From contig CBDFKS010000007.1 of NCBI GenBank assembly GCA_965248905.1, positions 434,001-498,000 of the forward strand: DNA of 64,000 nt, written 5' to 3'. The position numbers and the translations under genes are program-made. Below, piece after piece: positions 51,014 to 58,425 of the stretch (position 1 is its first letter; every line of letters begins with the position of its first letter). This DNA is from CBDFKS01 sp965248905 (GTDB lineage Bacteria > Chloroflexota > Dehalococcoidia > Lucifugimonadales > JAGWBF01). The notes under the pieces were generated by a model. It saw only the letters and a program-made list of their open reading frames with translations. It ran no database searches and was not told the origin of the DNA.

Positions 51014-53014
51014 ATGCTCAGTGTATCGAATATAAGCAAATCCTACGGAGACCAGACTCTGTTCGGTGATTTAACCGTAAACGTAATAGCCGGCCAGCGT
51101 ATTGCTTTGATAGGACCCAACGGGTCTGGAAAGTCCACCCTCTTAGACATTCTTGCCGGTGACACTGCTCCGGATTCTGGCGCCGTAGCCAGGTCGAGGC
51201 ACGTGGTAATAGGCTATCTCAAACAAGACCTTGTGCGGAATTCGGGGAAAACGCCCCTAGAGGAGATGCTCGAAGAATCCTCAGAGGTAAAGGTCCTTAG
51301 AAACAAGATCAACAAGACCTATGAATCCCTTTCGTCGAAGCCTGATCCAGTAAAGCAAAATGAGTTGCTACGACAGCTCAGCCAACTTGAGGCGACTCTC
51401 GAAGCTGCAGGTGAACGTTCTAGAGAACATGAGTCCAAAGCAATCCTCTCCGGGCTAGGCTTTGGTGAAAGTGAATTCTCGAGACCTCTCAACGAGTTCA
51501 GTGGTGGCTGGCTGATGCGCGTTGCGCTGGGAAAGTTGCTTTTCAGCAACCCGGACCTTTTGCTCTTGGACGAACCCACCAATCATCTGGACCTTGACGC
51601 AAATCTGTGGTTTGAGAAATTCCTAAAATCCTTCAAGGGTGCTGTGATCTTTACCTCTCACGACCGGGCTTTCCTAAACCAGGTTGCAACCATGGTGCTG
51701 GCCATTGAACCGGGAGAAGTGGTGCGCTTCGTTGGCAATTACGATGACTACATTGTCGCACGTGAGCGTTCTTTGAAGATCAAGCAGTCGGCCGCCGCCA
51801 GGCAGCAGCGCGATATTGAGAGGCAAATGCGCTTCGTGGAGCGTTTTCGCTCGAAAGCTCGGAAGGCCACCCAGGTGCAAAGCCGCTTGAAACAACTGGA
51901 GCGGGTAGAACGCATTCAACTACCCAGGGCGACCAAAAGGGTTCATTATACCTTCCCGGAGCCATCCCGAAGCGGCGCGGAGGTAATCTATCTCACTAAT
52001 GTGAGTAAGGCCTACGGCGACCACACCGTCTACCGTGGTCTCAACCTCATTTTGGAGCGCGGTGACCGTGTCGCCTTGGTTGGACCCAACGGTGCAGGTA
52101 AATCTACCATGCTAAAAATACTCGCAGGGGTATTGCCCTGTGATGAAGGCGAGCGGAGGACTGGGCACAACGTGATAACAGCCTATTACGCCCAGCACTT
52201 ATTCGATCTTCTCAATCCTAAGAATACCCTGATCGAGGAACTCCAGCAGGCCGCACCACAGGAATCCGACCAAAGCTTACGACATATCCTTGGCGGTTTC
52301 CTGTTCAGTGGCGACGACGTCCGCAAGTCCATATCCGTATTGTCGGGTGGGGAGAAGGCGCGGGTCGCCTTGGCTAAGCTGCTGGTCCAACGAAGCAACT
52401 TGCTCTTTATGGATGAACCAACTAATCATCTGGACATAGTGTCAAGGGAGATCCTCACCGATGCCCTCTCCGATTACCGGGGAACCATTTGTCTGGTAAC
52501 CCATGATCGCACTGTCATACGGCAGGTCGCCAATAAAATCATCGAGATCAATAACGGCAAGGCAACTGTCTTCCCGGGAGACTACGACAGCTACTTGCAT
52601 AGAAAACAACTGGAAACCGCCGAAGGTAACCCTCGGATATCTACCAATGGCGCGAGGAAGAACACATTCAAGACCGGCCCTAAACCCAACCGTCCGGCCA
52701 AAGGACATCGCGAAACAACCCGGAGTCTAGAAGACAAGCTGCGTCGCAGTCTCGACAAGGAAGCTCGGACGCTGGCTACTCGTATAGAGAAAATCGATGC
52801 CACCGTGGCCAGCCACGAGGCTCAGATCACCCAGATGGAGGCGCTGTTCTCCAACTCAGACCAAATTGGTGACACAACTCAGATCGTCACATTGGGAGAA
52901 CAATATCAGGTTCTAAAAAACGAGTTGCAACGCCTTTGGGAGGAGTGGGAGCGGTTATCACTGGATGCAGAGAGAGTTGATATCCAACTGAGGAACCTTG
53001 ATACGACTAAATAG
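51014..53014 (+). CDS. ABC-F family ATPase
   Basis: About 666 aa with two ABC domains and no membrane segment. Domain 1 has Walker A GPNGSGKST, signature FSGGWLMRVALGKLL and Walker B DLLLLDEPTNHLDLD. The linker has a basic helical segment (RQQRDIERQMRFVERFR). Domain 2 has GPNGAGKST, LSGGEKARVALAKLLVQ and LLFMDEPTNHLD. A coiled coil ends the protein. ABC-F proteins act on ribosomes in translation or antibiotic protection. Uup/YdiF-like subtype is likely. ATG 51014 is chosen over the TTG at 50960. Confidence 0.93.
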   Translation: MLSVSNISKSYGDQTLFGDLTVNVIAGQRIALIGPNGSGKSTLLDILAGDTAPDSGAVARSRHVVIGYLKQDLVRNSGKTPLEEMLEESSEVKVLRNKINKTYESLSSKPDPVKQNELLRQLSQLEATLEAAGERSREHESKAILSGLGFGESEFSRPLNEFSGGWLMRVALGKLLFSNPDLLLLDEPTNHLDLDANLWFEKFLKSFKGAVIFTSHDRAFLNQVATMVLAIEPGEVVRFVGNYDDYIVARERSLKIKQSAAARQQRDIERQMRFVERFRSKARKATQVQSRLKQLERVERIQLPRATKRVHYTFPEPSRSGAEVIYLTNVSKAYGDHTVYRGLNLILERGDRVALVGPNGAGKSTMLKILAGVLPCDEGERRTGHNVITAYYAQHLFDLLNPKNTLIEELQQAAPQESDQSLRHILGGFLFSGDDVRKSISVLSGGEKARVALAKLLVQRSNLLFMDEPTNHLDIVSREILTDALSDYRGTICLVTHDRTVIRQVANKIIEINNGKATVFPGDYDSYLHRKQLETAEGNPRISTNGARKNTFKTGPKPNRPAKGHRETTRSLEDKLRRSLDKEARTLATRIEKIDATVASHEAQITQMEALFSNSDQIGDTTQIVTLGEQYQVLKNELQRLWEEWERLSLDAERVDIQLRNLDTTK

Positions 53015-53105
53015 TTATATTAGGCTGGCGTGCCTTAATAGCATCCTCGCTATTCATCCAACAGTCTAGTAGACTCGTTCAGAGCCACTAATAAAAGGAG
53101 TAGAC

Positions 53106-53393
53106 ATGGCCGCATATGTAATTGCTGATGTAGAAGTGACCGACCAAGCCAAGTTTGACGAATACCGTAGTCAGGTATCTCCTACCCTTGAAAAATATGG
53201 CGGGAAATACATTGTACGTGGGGGCGCAATCGAGAAAGCTGAAGGTAATTGGAACCCGAGCCGGATAGTTATTATGCAATTTGAGAGTATGGAACAGGCG
53301 AAGAGATGGTGGAACTCAGAGGAATACCGTGGTCCAATGCAATTGCGCCATGAGTCCGCCAACACAAACGTTTTATTTGTCGAAGGGGTTTGA
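53106..53393 (+). CDS. DUF1330 protein
   Basis: 95 aa of the DUF1330 (dimeric alpha/beta barrel) family. VIADVEVTDQAKFDEYRSQV, KYGGKYIVRGGAIEKAEGNW and RIVIMQFESMEQAKRWWNSEEY are typical. Start ATG 53106 has AAAAGGAG upstream with good spacing. No active-site assignment is possible. The fold is related to EthD/monooxygenase-like dimers. Confidence 0.88.
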   Translation: MAAYVIADVEVTDQAKFDEYRSQVSPTLEKYGGKYIVRGGAIEKAEGNWNPSRIVIMQFESMEQAKRWWNSEEYRGPMQLRHESANTNVLFVEGV

Positions 53394-53514
53394 TGAAGGC
53401 ATGTCTATGGGATGGCGACAGTTACTCAGACCCATGACAACATACCTCACAATAGGTTTTAAGCCTTAAAAGCATCCTCGCGGACATCGTAGATAAGGAA
53501 TACTGAGAGGACAA

Positions 53515-53703
53515 GTGGTAATAGGGAAGGAACGCACTAACTGGTATGAAGGCCATGAAACGGCCTGCACCTGCGCCGATTGTGTCGCGCGGGCGGCGGC
53601 GCAGCGCCGGTTTGATAATACAACTCAGGGCCGTAAGGTGGGACGCAACGAAAAGTGTCCATGTGGTAGCGGCATGAAGTACAAGAGGTGCCACGGGCAA
53701 TGA
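53515..53703 (+). CDS. SEC-C motif small protein
   Basis: 62 aa. The C-terminal GRNEKCPCGSGMKYKRCHGQ is a SEC-C zinc motif (C-x-C-x8-C-H). The N-terminal half has an extra CTCADCVAR pair. GTG start at 53515, after GAGAGG. Function: SEC-C modules bind SecB or zinc; a small stand-alone form is probably an accessory protein. Confidence 0.75.
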   Translation: MVIGKERTNWYEGHETACTCADCVARAAAQRRFDNTTQGRKVGRNEKCPCGSGMKYKRCHGQ

Positions 53704-53916
53704 GTATGGCTCCCACAAATCCTAGTCGCGTTGAAGCTCTACAGTGGGACTTGGCAACGTGTCCCATAGCACTGTAGCCCGCAAATTGGCCGAGATGCAA
53801 GCATGACCCTATGAGAGTCAATTAATAAGCCTAAAAGGGACTGTACATCACCCATACCTTCGACGGCGTTTTATTACATGAGGATTAGACCATCCTGCTC
53901 GTCAATCACGATTCAG

Positions 53917-54519
53917 CTAGCTTATTAAACGGGGTCCCGTATCACCTATAACCTTCCAGGTCTCGTCGACCTGCTTGATAATGTATGTCTGACCCGAACC
54001 GCACAATGAACCGCATAGAAGCGTCCACCACACGTGAACCGACCCGTCCGGCTGCTGAGAGATCGTGCTTACAGTAATGACTATTCCCACTACGTCACCC
54101 CTCTCGTCGAGAGGCGCCTCGGACCAGTGGTTTACCCACTTAAATTTGGGTGTCAGGTCTCCCAGAGTTGCGACTACCTTCGTTCGCATTGGTTCTAAGA
54201 TTATTCCAGCGAGGTACACTGTCGGGAATTCAGGTCGGCTCGAATAACCGTGGTCCACAGTGTAAATCTGCCTTATCACCGCAGAGTGGATGGCTGCCTC
54301 GTCGTCCTCGGTGAGCTCCTGCATAGCAGCGTCGCGCTGGTCACCTACTGAGCTGGCTGGAACAGGCGGTGCTGCTGTCGCCGATGCTCCCGGCACCGCT
54401 GGTGCAGGTGTGGCTGGCGCCGATTCATCTCCATCCGAGCTACATGCCAGCGCCAAGATCAGAATCACCGCGAGACCTGCGCCTATTAACAACCTGCACT
54501 TCACGAACTCATTTGTCAT
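53917..54519 (-). CDS. Lipoprotein of unknown role
   Basis: 200 aa. The signal has lipobox ILALACSSDG; a Pro/Ala-rich linker follows (APATPAPAVPGASATAAPPV). The domain from about residue 60 resembles an NTF2/SnoaL or uncharacterised beta-rich fold: EEAAIHSAVIRQIYTVDHGY-like (DDEAAIHSAVIRQIYTVDHG), then STISQQPDGSVHVWWTLLCG and SGQTYIIKQVDETWKVIGDT. No family is recognised with confidence. Two Cys in CGSLCGSG could form a disulfide. Confidence 0.7.
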   Translation of the reverse strand: MTNEFVKCRLLIGAGLAVILILALACSSDGDESAPATPAPAVPGASATAAPPVPASSVGDQRDAAMQELTEDDEAAIHSAVIRQIYTVDHGYSSRPEFPTVYLAGIILEPMRTKVVATLGDLTPKFKWVNHWSEAPLDERGDVVGIVITVSTISQQPDGSVHVWWTLLCGSLCGSGQTYIIKQVDETWKVIGDTGPRLIS

Positions 54520-54997
54520 GGAGTTTTACTCCGTCCTTTCAAGAGTCCTAACCAGACTCACTAAACCGGAATTTCCCAGATGAAACTCGGTGCTTTCGCA
54601 AACACTATACTGTGGGACGGCACAAACTGTATACCAACGACTGGATCTGGAAAATGCCACACAATAGCGCTCATATACAGTCTTATGTATCGTAACGAGC
54701 CCGTGCACGCTGTAGTAATGGTCGACGACTGCTATGGGATCAGAGGAGGCCCCATTTTACAGGCGCATGACATATGAATGCAGGTGGAGATGTTCCTAGA
54801 GGTTTGCCATACGCCGGGCAGGCCGCCTACGGACTTGACGCCCGTTCGGATGATTCTCCTGGAGAGGTGTGGAGGTATGTAAGGGACAGAGCTGGACTTT
54901 ACGACAACAACGCATCAATGCGAGCCGTGGCCAGCCAGGCACCTTTAGACGGGTACCTGGCTGGCCACGGCTCGCATTGTTAGGTATCAGGGAATAT
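54520..54997. other. Spacer with a long inverted repeat
   Basis: No convincing gene in 478 bp. A large inverted repeat lies at 54917-54978. Confidence 0.55.
54917..54978. repeat. Long perfect inverted repeat
   Basis: AATGCGAGCCGTGGCCAGCC and three more bases (54917-54939) pair without mismatch with 54956-54978 (23 bp). Three more pairs follow after one mismatch. The loop is 16 bases. There is no T-run, so it is not a standard terminator, though it lies 20 bp past the stop of the minus-strand gene that ends at 54998. Confidence 0.92.
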
Positions 54998-55525
54998 CTA
55001 GGCAGGACCCGGTACTGCACCTAATTGGACAAGCAGCCCCAAAAGGTCTATTTCGGACCACAGTTCAACGATCTTTTTGTTTTCCAGACTGTAAATGTGA
55101 ACTTCGGTCCACTGGACCTTGTTACCTGTCGCAGAGATACCGTTGAACTCTCCGGTGTGAGTGGCTCGTGCGGTGGTGCGCTCGATTACCTTGTCTCCGT
55201 CTGCCAGCAGGTCTTCGATCGTAACGTGGACGTCAGGAAAACCGGCCACGATTGACTGACCCAGTAGCTTCATGCCAGCCCTACCAGGAGGCAGCCTAGG
55301 ATCTGTGAGATGGTGCACAAAGTCCACGGAGAAGAGCTCATCTACAATGTCGTGGTTGGCATTGTTCTTGAACTCTTCAACGAATCTGGTTACGACTACT
55401 TTGTTGTCCTCCGTGGAGGAGGAATCCGAGCCGCCACAGGCTCCCAAGCCCAACACGATCGTTAGAACCACGAGGGGTCTCCATAGCATATCTAACCTGT
55501 CGGAGAGCTGCGTTCGCGATAACAT
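54998..55525 (-). CDS. SnoaL-like (ester cyclase family) lipoprotein
   Basis: 175 aa with lipobox VLGLGACGG. The NTF2-like core is clear: VVTRFVEEFKNNANHDIVDELFSVDFVHHL, MKLLGQSIVAGFPDVHVTIEDLLADGDKVIERTTARATHTGEFNGI and SATGNKVQWTEVHIYSLENKK (shown in pieces: VDELFSVDFVHHL, GFPDVHVTIEDLLADGDKV, THTGEFNGI). SnoaL-like proteins bind a hydrophobic ligand; the residue pattern fits the broad ester-cyclase group. It may act outside the membrane. A small DUF1059 gene lies upstream on the same strand. Confidence 0.82.
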   Translation of the reverse strand: MLSRTQLSDRLDMLWRPLVVLTIVLGLGACGGSDSSSTEDNKVVVTRFVEEFKNNANHDIVDELFSVDFVHHLTDPRLPPGRAGMKLLGQSIVAGFPDVHVTIEDLLADGDKVIERTTARATHTGEFNGISATGNKVQWTEVHIYSLENKKIVELWSEIDLLGLLVQLGAVPGPA

Positions 55526-55588
55526 GGTATTCCTCCTCCATTGCCAGACTCGAGCATCCCTGTAAACATGCGCCGGCCCAGGGTACGT

Positions 55589-55741
55589 CTAATCAGCGGG
55601 CTGTGCCATAGCGAGGGCATCTTCCCGGCTGACTTCCCGGTTGTGCACTTCTTTGCCGTGGGCTTGTACCAGCCGAACCAGTTCATCGTCCGTGTCTCCT
55701 GCGATCTTTTCGCCACAAGGACAATTGACTACCTTAGCCAT
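55589..55741 (-). CDS. Small DUF1059 protein (50 aa)
   Basis: ATG at 55741 follows AAGGAGGAATC. The 50 residues run MAKVVNCPCGEKIAGDTDDE, then LVRLVQAHGKEVHNREVSRE, then DALAMAQPAD and a TAG at 55589. C-P-C-G...H matches the short zinc-binding DUF1059 family. It is divergent from the BTAD regulator, so the two share an intergenic promoter region of 83 bp. The lipoprotein start is 63 bp downstream. Confidence 0.9.
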   Translation of the reverse strand: MAKVVNCPCGEKIAGDTDDELVRLVQAHGKEVHNREVSREDALAMAQPAD

Positions 55742-55774
55742 AATGATTCCTCCTTTCTATCCTGACTGTCGTTA

Positions 55775-55780
55775 TATAAT
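55775..55780 (+). promoter_or_regulatory. -10 box of the BTAD regulator promoter
   Basis: TATAAT lies about 45 bp upstream of ATG 55825. No good -35 match is visible at the right distance, so an extended or activated promoter is possible. The predicted start is close to 55787, which disfavours the TTG at 55786 as start codon. Confidence 0.5.
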
Positions 55781-55824
55781 ACACCTTGGATTTAGTCGAA
55801 TCTTTGGCAAAAGTTTGGCGAAGG

Positions 55825-56586
55825 ATGAGCATCAGGATATACCTCACGGGCCGCGTGGCCATTGAGCTGAATGGTACCGTTGTTATAAATGAACGGCAGC
55901 TGCGAGGCAAGCAGGGGCGGTTGGTATTCGCCTACTTGGTATGTGAACGGACCAGGCCCGTGTCGAAGGAGGAGCTAGCGATGGTCGTTTGGGGCAACGA
56001 CCCTTCTCCGTCATGGGAAGGGGCGCTAAGTGCCCTTCTGAGCCGGTTGGGGACTCTTCTGTCATGCGACCTTTTGAGTGCTCAGGGCGTATCATTGTCT
56101 CGCGGATTCGGACAGTACCGGCTGGAACTTCCGACTGATGTTTGGATTGACATGGAGGCGGGAAACTCGGCGTTGGATCGGGCCGAGGCCGCGATGAGGA
56201 TGGGGCAGTCGGGGAGTCTACTCGGTCCGGCTACTGTTGCTGCCACCATCGCCAGGCGGCCCTTTCTGTCGGGCGTCGATGGCTTTTGGGCTGAATCCCA
56301 GAGAAACAAGCTGAACCGGCAGTTGCTGCGGGCTCTGGACTGTCTTTACGAGAACCAGGTTGCCAGCGGAGAGTTAGGATTGGCTGTGGAGACGGCAATT
56401 GAGGCGATAACATTGGACCCATATCGAGAGCGTGCGCACCGTTGCCTGATGGAAGCCTACGAAGCCACCGGAAACAGATCTAAAGCCGTGGACATTTATC
56501 ACCAGCTTCGGGAGCTATTGGCCGAAGAACTCGGTACAGAGCCGTCGTCCGAGACCGAAGCCCTTTATTTTAAACTCCTTGGCTGA
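55825..56586 (+). CDS. BTAD/SARP-type transcriptional regulator
   Basis: About 253 aa. It starts IRIYLTGRVAIELNGTVV, a winged-helix OmpR-like DNA-binding domain with RQLRGKQGRLVFAYLVCERT and VWGNDPSPSWEGALSALLSR. It continues into the BTAD helical domain: LLRALDCLYENQVASGELGL, AIEAITLDPYRERAHRCLM and IYHQLRELLAEELGTEPSSE. These act as stand-alone activators or parts of larger regulators. ATG 55825 has little spacing to AAGG and a TTG at 55786 is an alternative. It is divergent from the DUF1059 and SnoaL genes. Confidence 0.88.
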   Translation: MSIRIYLTGRVAIELNGTVVINERQLRGKQGRLVFAYLVCERTRPVSKEELAMVVWGNDPSPSWEGALSALLSRLGTLLSCDLLSAQGVSLSRGFGQYRLELPTDVWIDMEAGNSALDRAEAAMRMGQSGSLLGPATVAATIARRPFLSGVDGFWAESQRNKLNRQLLRALDCLYENQVASGELGLAVETAIEAITLDPYRERAHRCLMEAYEATGNRSKAVDIYHQLRELLAEELGTEPSSETEALYFKLLG

Positions 56587-56648
56587 CGGGGGATATACAC
56601 TCCCTTTGAATGACCTATCTAAATGTGTCATTGGTTCAGGAAGACATT

Positions 56649-58373
56649 CTACCGATAATAAATCTGATAGTCCTGTGGCAACTGCTGTGGGCAGCTTCCT
56701 TGTCCGAAGGCCACAGCCAGCTCGGTCTCAGAGAGAAGCCGTAAATAAACGAACCTGGCGGGCGGGCGATCCTGATTTCCGGGGTGCTCGTAGCAATGCT
56801 CCGAGGTTACCGTCTTCGGGTTAGCATAGGTCGGATGCCCTGGGTTTACCCAAACTGATGTTTGCCCATCGTTAACCCGAATTTGACCGTTAGCCCAGGT
56901 GCCAATGGCCAGGGCCCATCCCGGTATATATGGATGAGAATCATCCCTCGAAAACGGCTCCCTGAACCATCCTCCAGCAATAGTGCCCGGTTTGTCATGG
57001 GATATGAGACAATCGGTGCCTTGGATGGTCCCATTAATACCGCCATTCAATAACAGGTAATATTCACTTCTCACATCTTCTATGTAGTAGTCATAGGGAC
57101 AATCAGCGGTTACCAAACCTCTAAGATCGCCTACGTTTTCATAGCGCTCCTGATTGGCGAACTCGTTGCGCTTTGATGAGTTTTTAAACACAAAATCCCA
57201 ATTATGCGCCGCAGCGGTCCCGGTGGTATATCCGATCAAATCCCCGGCTTTGACCCGCAATGACTGGGGCAACCCTGTGTCACGAGTTGACTCCGTTGCC
57301 ACGGAAGGAGCAAGTGCCTCGATGTTTCCTGCCAAACGAAGGATATGGTCAAATCCGTAAGATACTTCGCAGCTCACCTCGAACGTCAGGCTGTACTGAT
57401 TGATGCCAACCAATGCACCGTCATGGGTTCGCATCTGTTCAGCGTAGAAGGTTATCCATGTTAGCTTTGAATCCACCGGTGCATAAACCGGCACCTCGTA
57501 GGTCTTATTGTTTTGATCCCTCCCAATCCACACATAAGAGCGGCTCTTAAACCGGTTCCCACTTATAACCATAGGAGCCAAAATGAAGTCGATCTTGCTT
57601 AGGTCCGTAATGGGCGCGGTGAACTGTGGAGTTGGGTCGCTAACGCAACCTCCAACTTCAGAAGTGGTCGTAGGGTCGGGTGTTGGTGTGGATTCCCGAG
57701 TGGGCGTCGATACATCGGTTGGACCTGGCCTGGCCGTAGTAGCCTGTGGCGTTGGCTCCGTAGAGCCGGGAGTGGGTATATGAATTAGGCTGGGCATGGG
57801 AGTCGAGCTACGAGTAGGGCTGTATGTGGGCATGATCGCTCGTGGCGCTAGGGCTGTAGGTTCGAGGGTCGGCGTAATAGCTGATGGCGCTGTAACTGTG
57901 GGGCTGGATGCCATCGTCGGGCTAGTGGCGAAAATAGGCGCAGGACTCGGCGCCAAGACAGCTTCAGGCACTTCGGTGCGAGTCGATGCTAAGTTCTCAG
58001 GTGGATTAGCTGCGGCCCGTTGTGAGTGTGCGGTTGTACCAAACACCGCGATTAAAGATGTATCTGCCTTGATGGTAACGCTGATAGGATTGGTCGAGCC
58101 GCCTACATGGTCGGCCCAGGAAACAAACTGGAAGTCCGGGTTTGGAACGGCTGTGAGCAGGACGTTGGTCCCAGACGGGTAAGAACCATCTTGACTGGGA
58201 GATGGTATTAGTTGCACTCTGCCTGTATCCTCTGGGGTGACTTTGACCGTGAGAACGACAAGCCTGGGCGTAGCTACACCAGTAGGCTCTGGCAGAGGAG
58301 TGGCAATTCCAACGCAGGCCATCATCAAAAACGGAAGAGCAGCGATAGATAAGATAAATCCCAAGCTTTTCAC
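56649..58373 (-). CDS. Large lipoprotein with a bacterial-repeat domain, Ser/Thr/Pro linker and possible peptidase-like domain
   Basis: 574 aa. Lipobox ALPFLMMACVG. Residues about 35-110 form an InlB/Flg_new-like repeat (SGTNVLLTAVPNPDFQFVSW). About 150 residues are Ser/Thr/Pro rich (ATPRLVVLTVKVTPED, TPQATTARPGPTDVSTPT). The C-terminal half includes YEVPVYAPVDSKLTWITFYA, HILRLAGNIEALAPS, GDLIGYTTGTAAAHNWDFVF and GWFREPFSRDDSHPYIPGW. The VYAPVDSKL...KAGDLIGYTTG...AHNWDF order resembles an M23/LytM fold without full metal ligands. It is convergent with the BTAD regulator. The start is ATG 58373. Confidence 0.78.
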   Translation of the reverse strand: MKSLGFILSIAALPFLMMACVGIATPLPEPTGVATPRLVVLTVKVTPEDTGRVQLIPSPSQDGSYPSGTNVLLTAVPNPDFQFVSWADHVGGSTNPISVTIKADTSLIAVFGTTAHSQRAAANPPENLASTRTEVPEAVLAPSPAPIFATSPTMASSPTVTAPSAITPTLEPTALAPRAIMPTYSPTRSSTPMPSLIHIPTPGSTEPTPQATTARPGPTDVSTPTRESTPTPDPTTTSEVGGCVSDPTPQFTAPITDLSKIDFILAPMVISGNRFKSRSYVWIGRDQNNKTYEVPVYAPVDSKLTWITFYAEQMRTHDGALVGINQYSLTFEVSCEVSYGFDHILRLAGNIEALAPSVATESTRDTGLPQSLRVKAGDLIGYTTGTAAAHNWDFVFKNSSKRNEFANQERYENVGDLRGLVTADCPYDYYIEDVRSEYYLLLNGGINGTIQGTDCLISHDKPGTIAGGWFREPFSRDDSHPYIPGWALAIGTWANGQIRVNDGQTSVWVNPGHPTYANPKTVTSEHCYEHPGNQDRPPARFVYLRLLSETELAVAFGQGSCPQQLPQDYQIYYR

Positions 58374-58425
58374 GGCAGCTCTCGATACATCCGGTGAAAC
58401 GAGAATCGTCCAACCATGCCTTCGA

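Noticed and set aside
54774..54983. A 69-codon frame before the inverted repeat
   Set aside because: No ribosome site, no family resemblance, and it runs through both arms of the inverted repeat.
57583..58182. Frames with Val-Gly repeats on the plus strand
   Set aside because: They are the antisense reading of the Ser/Thr/Pro linker of the lipoprotein at 56649-58373.
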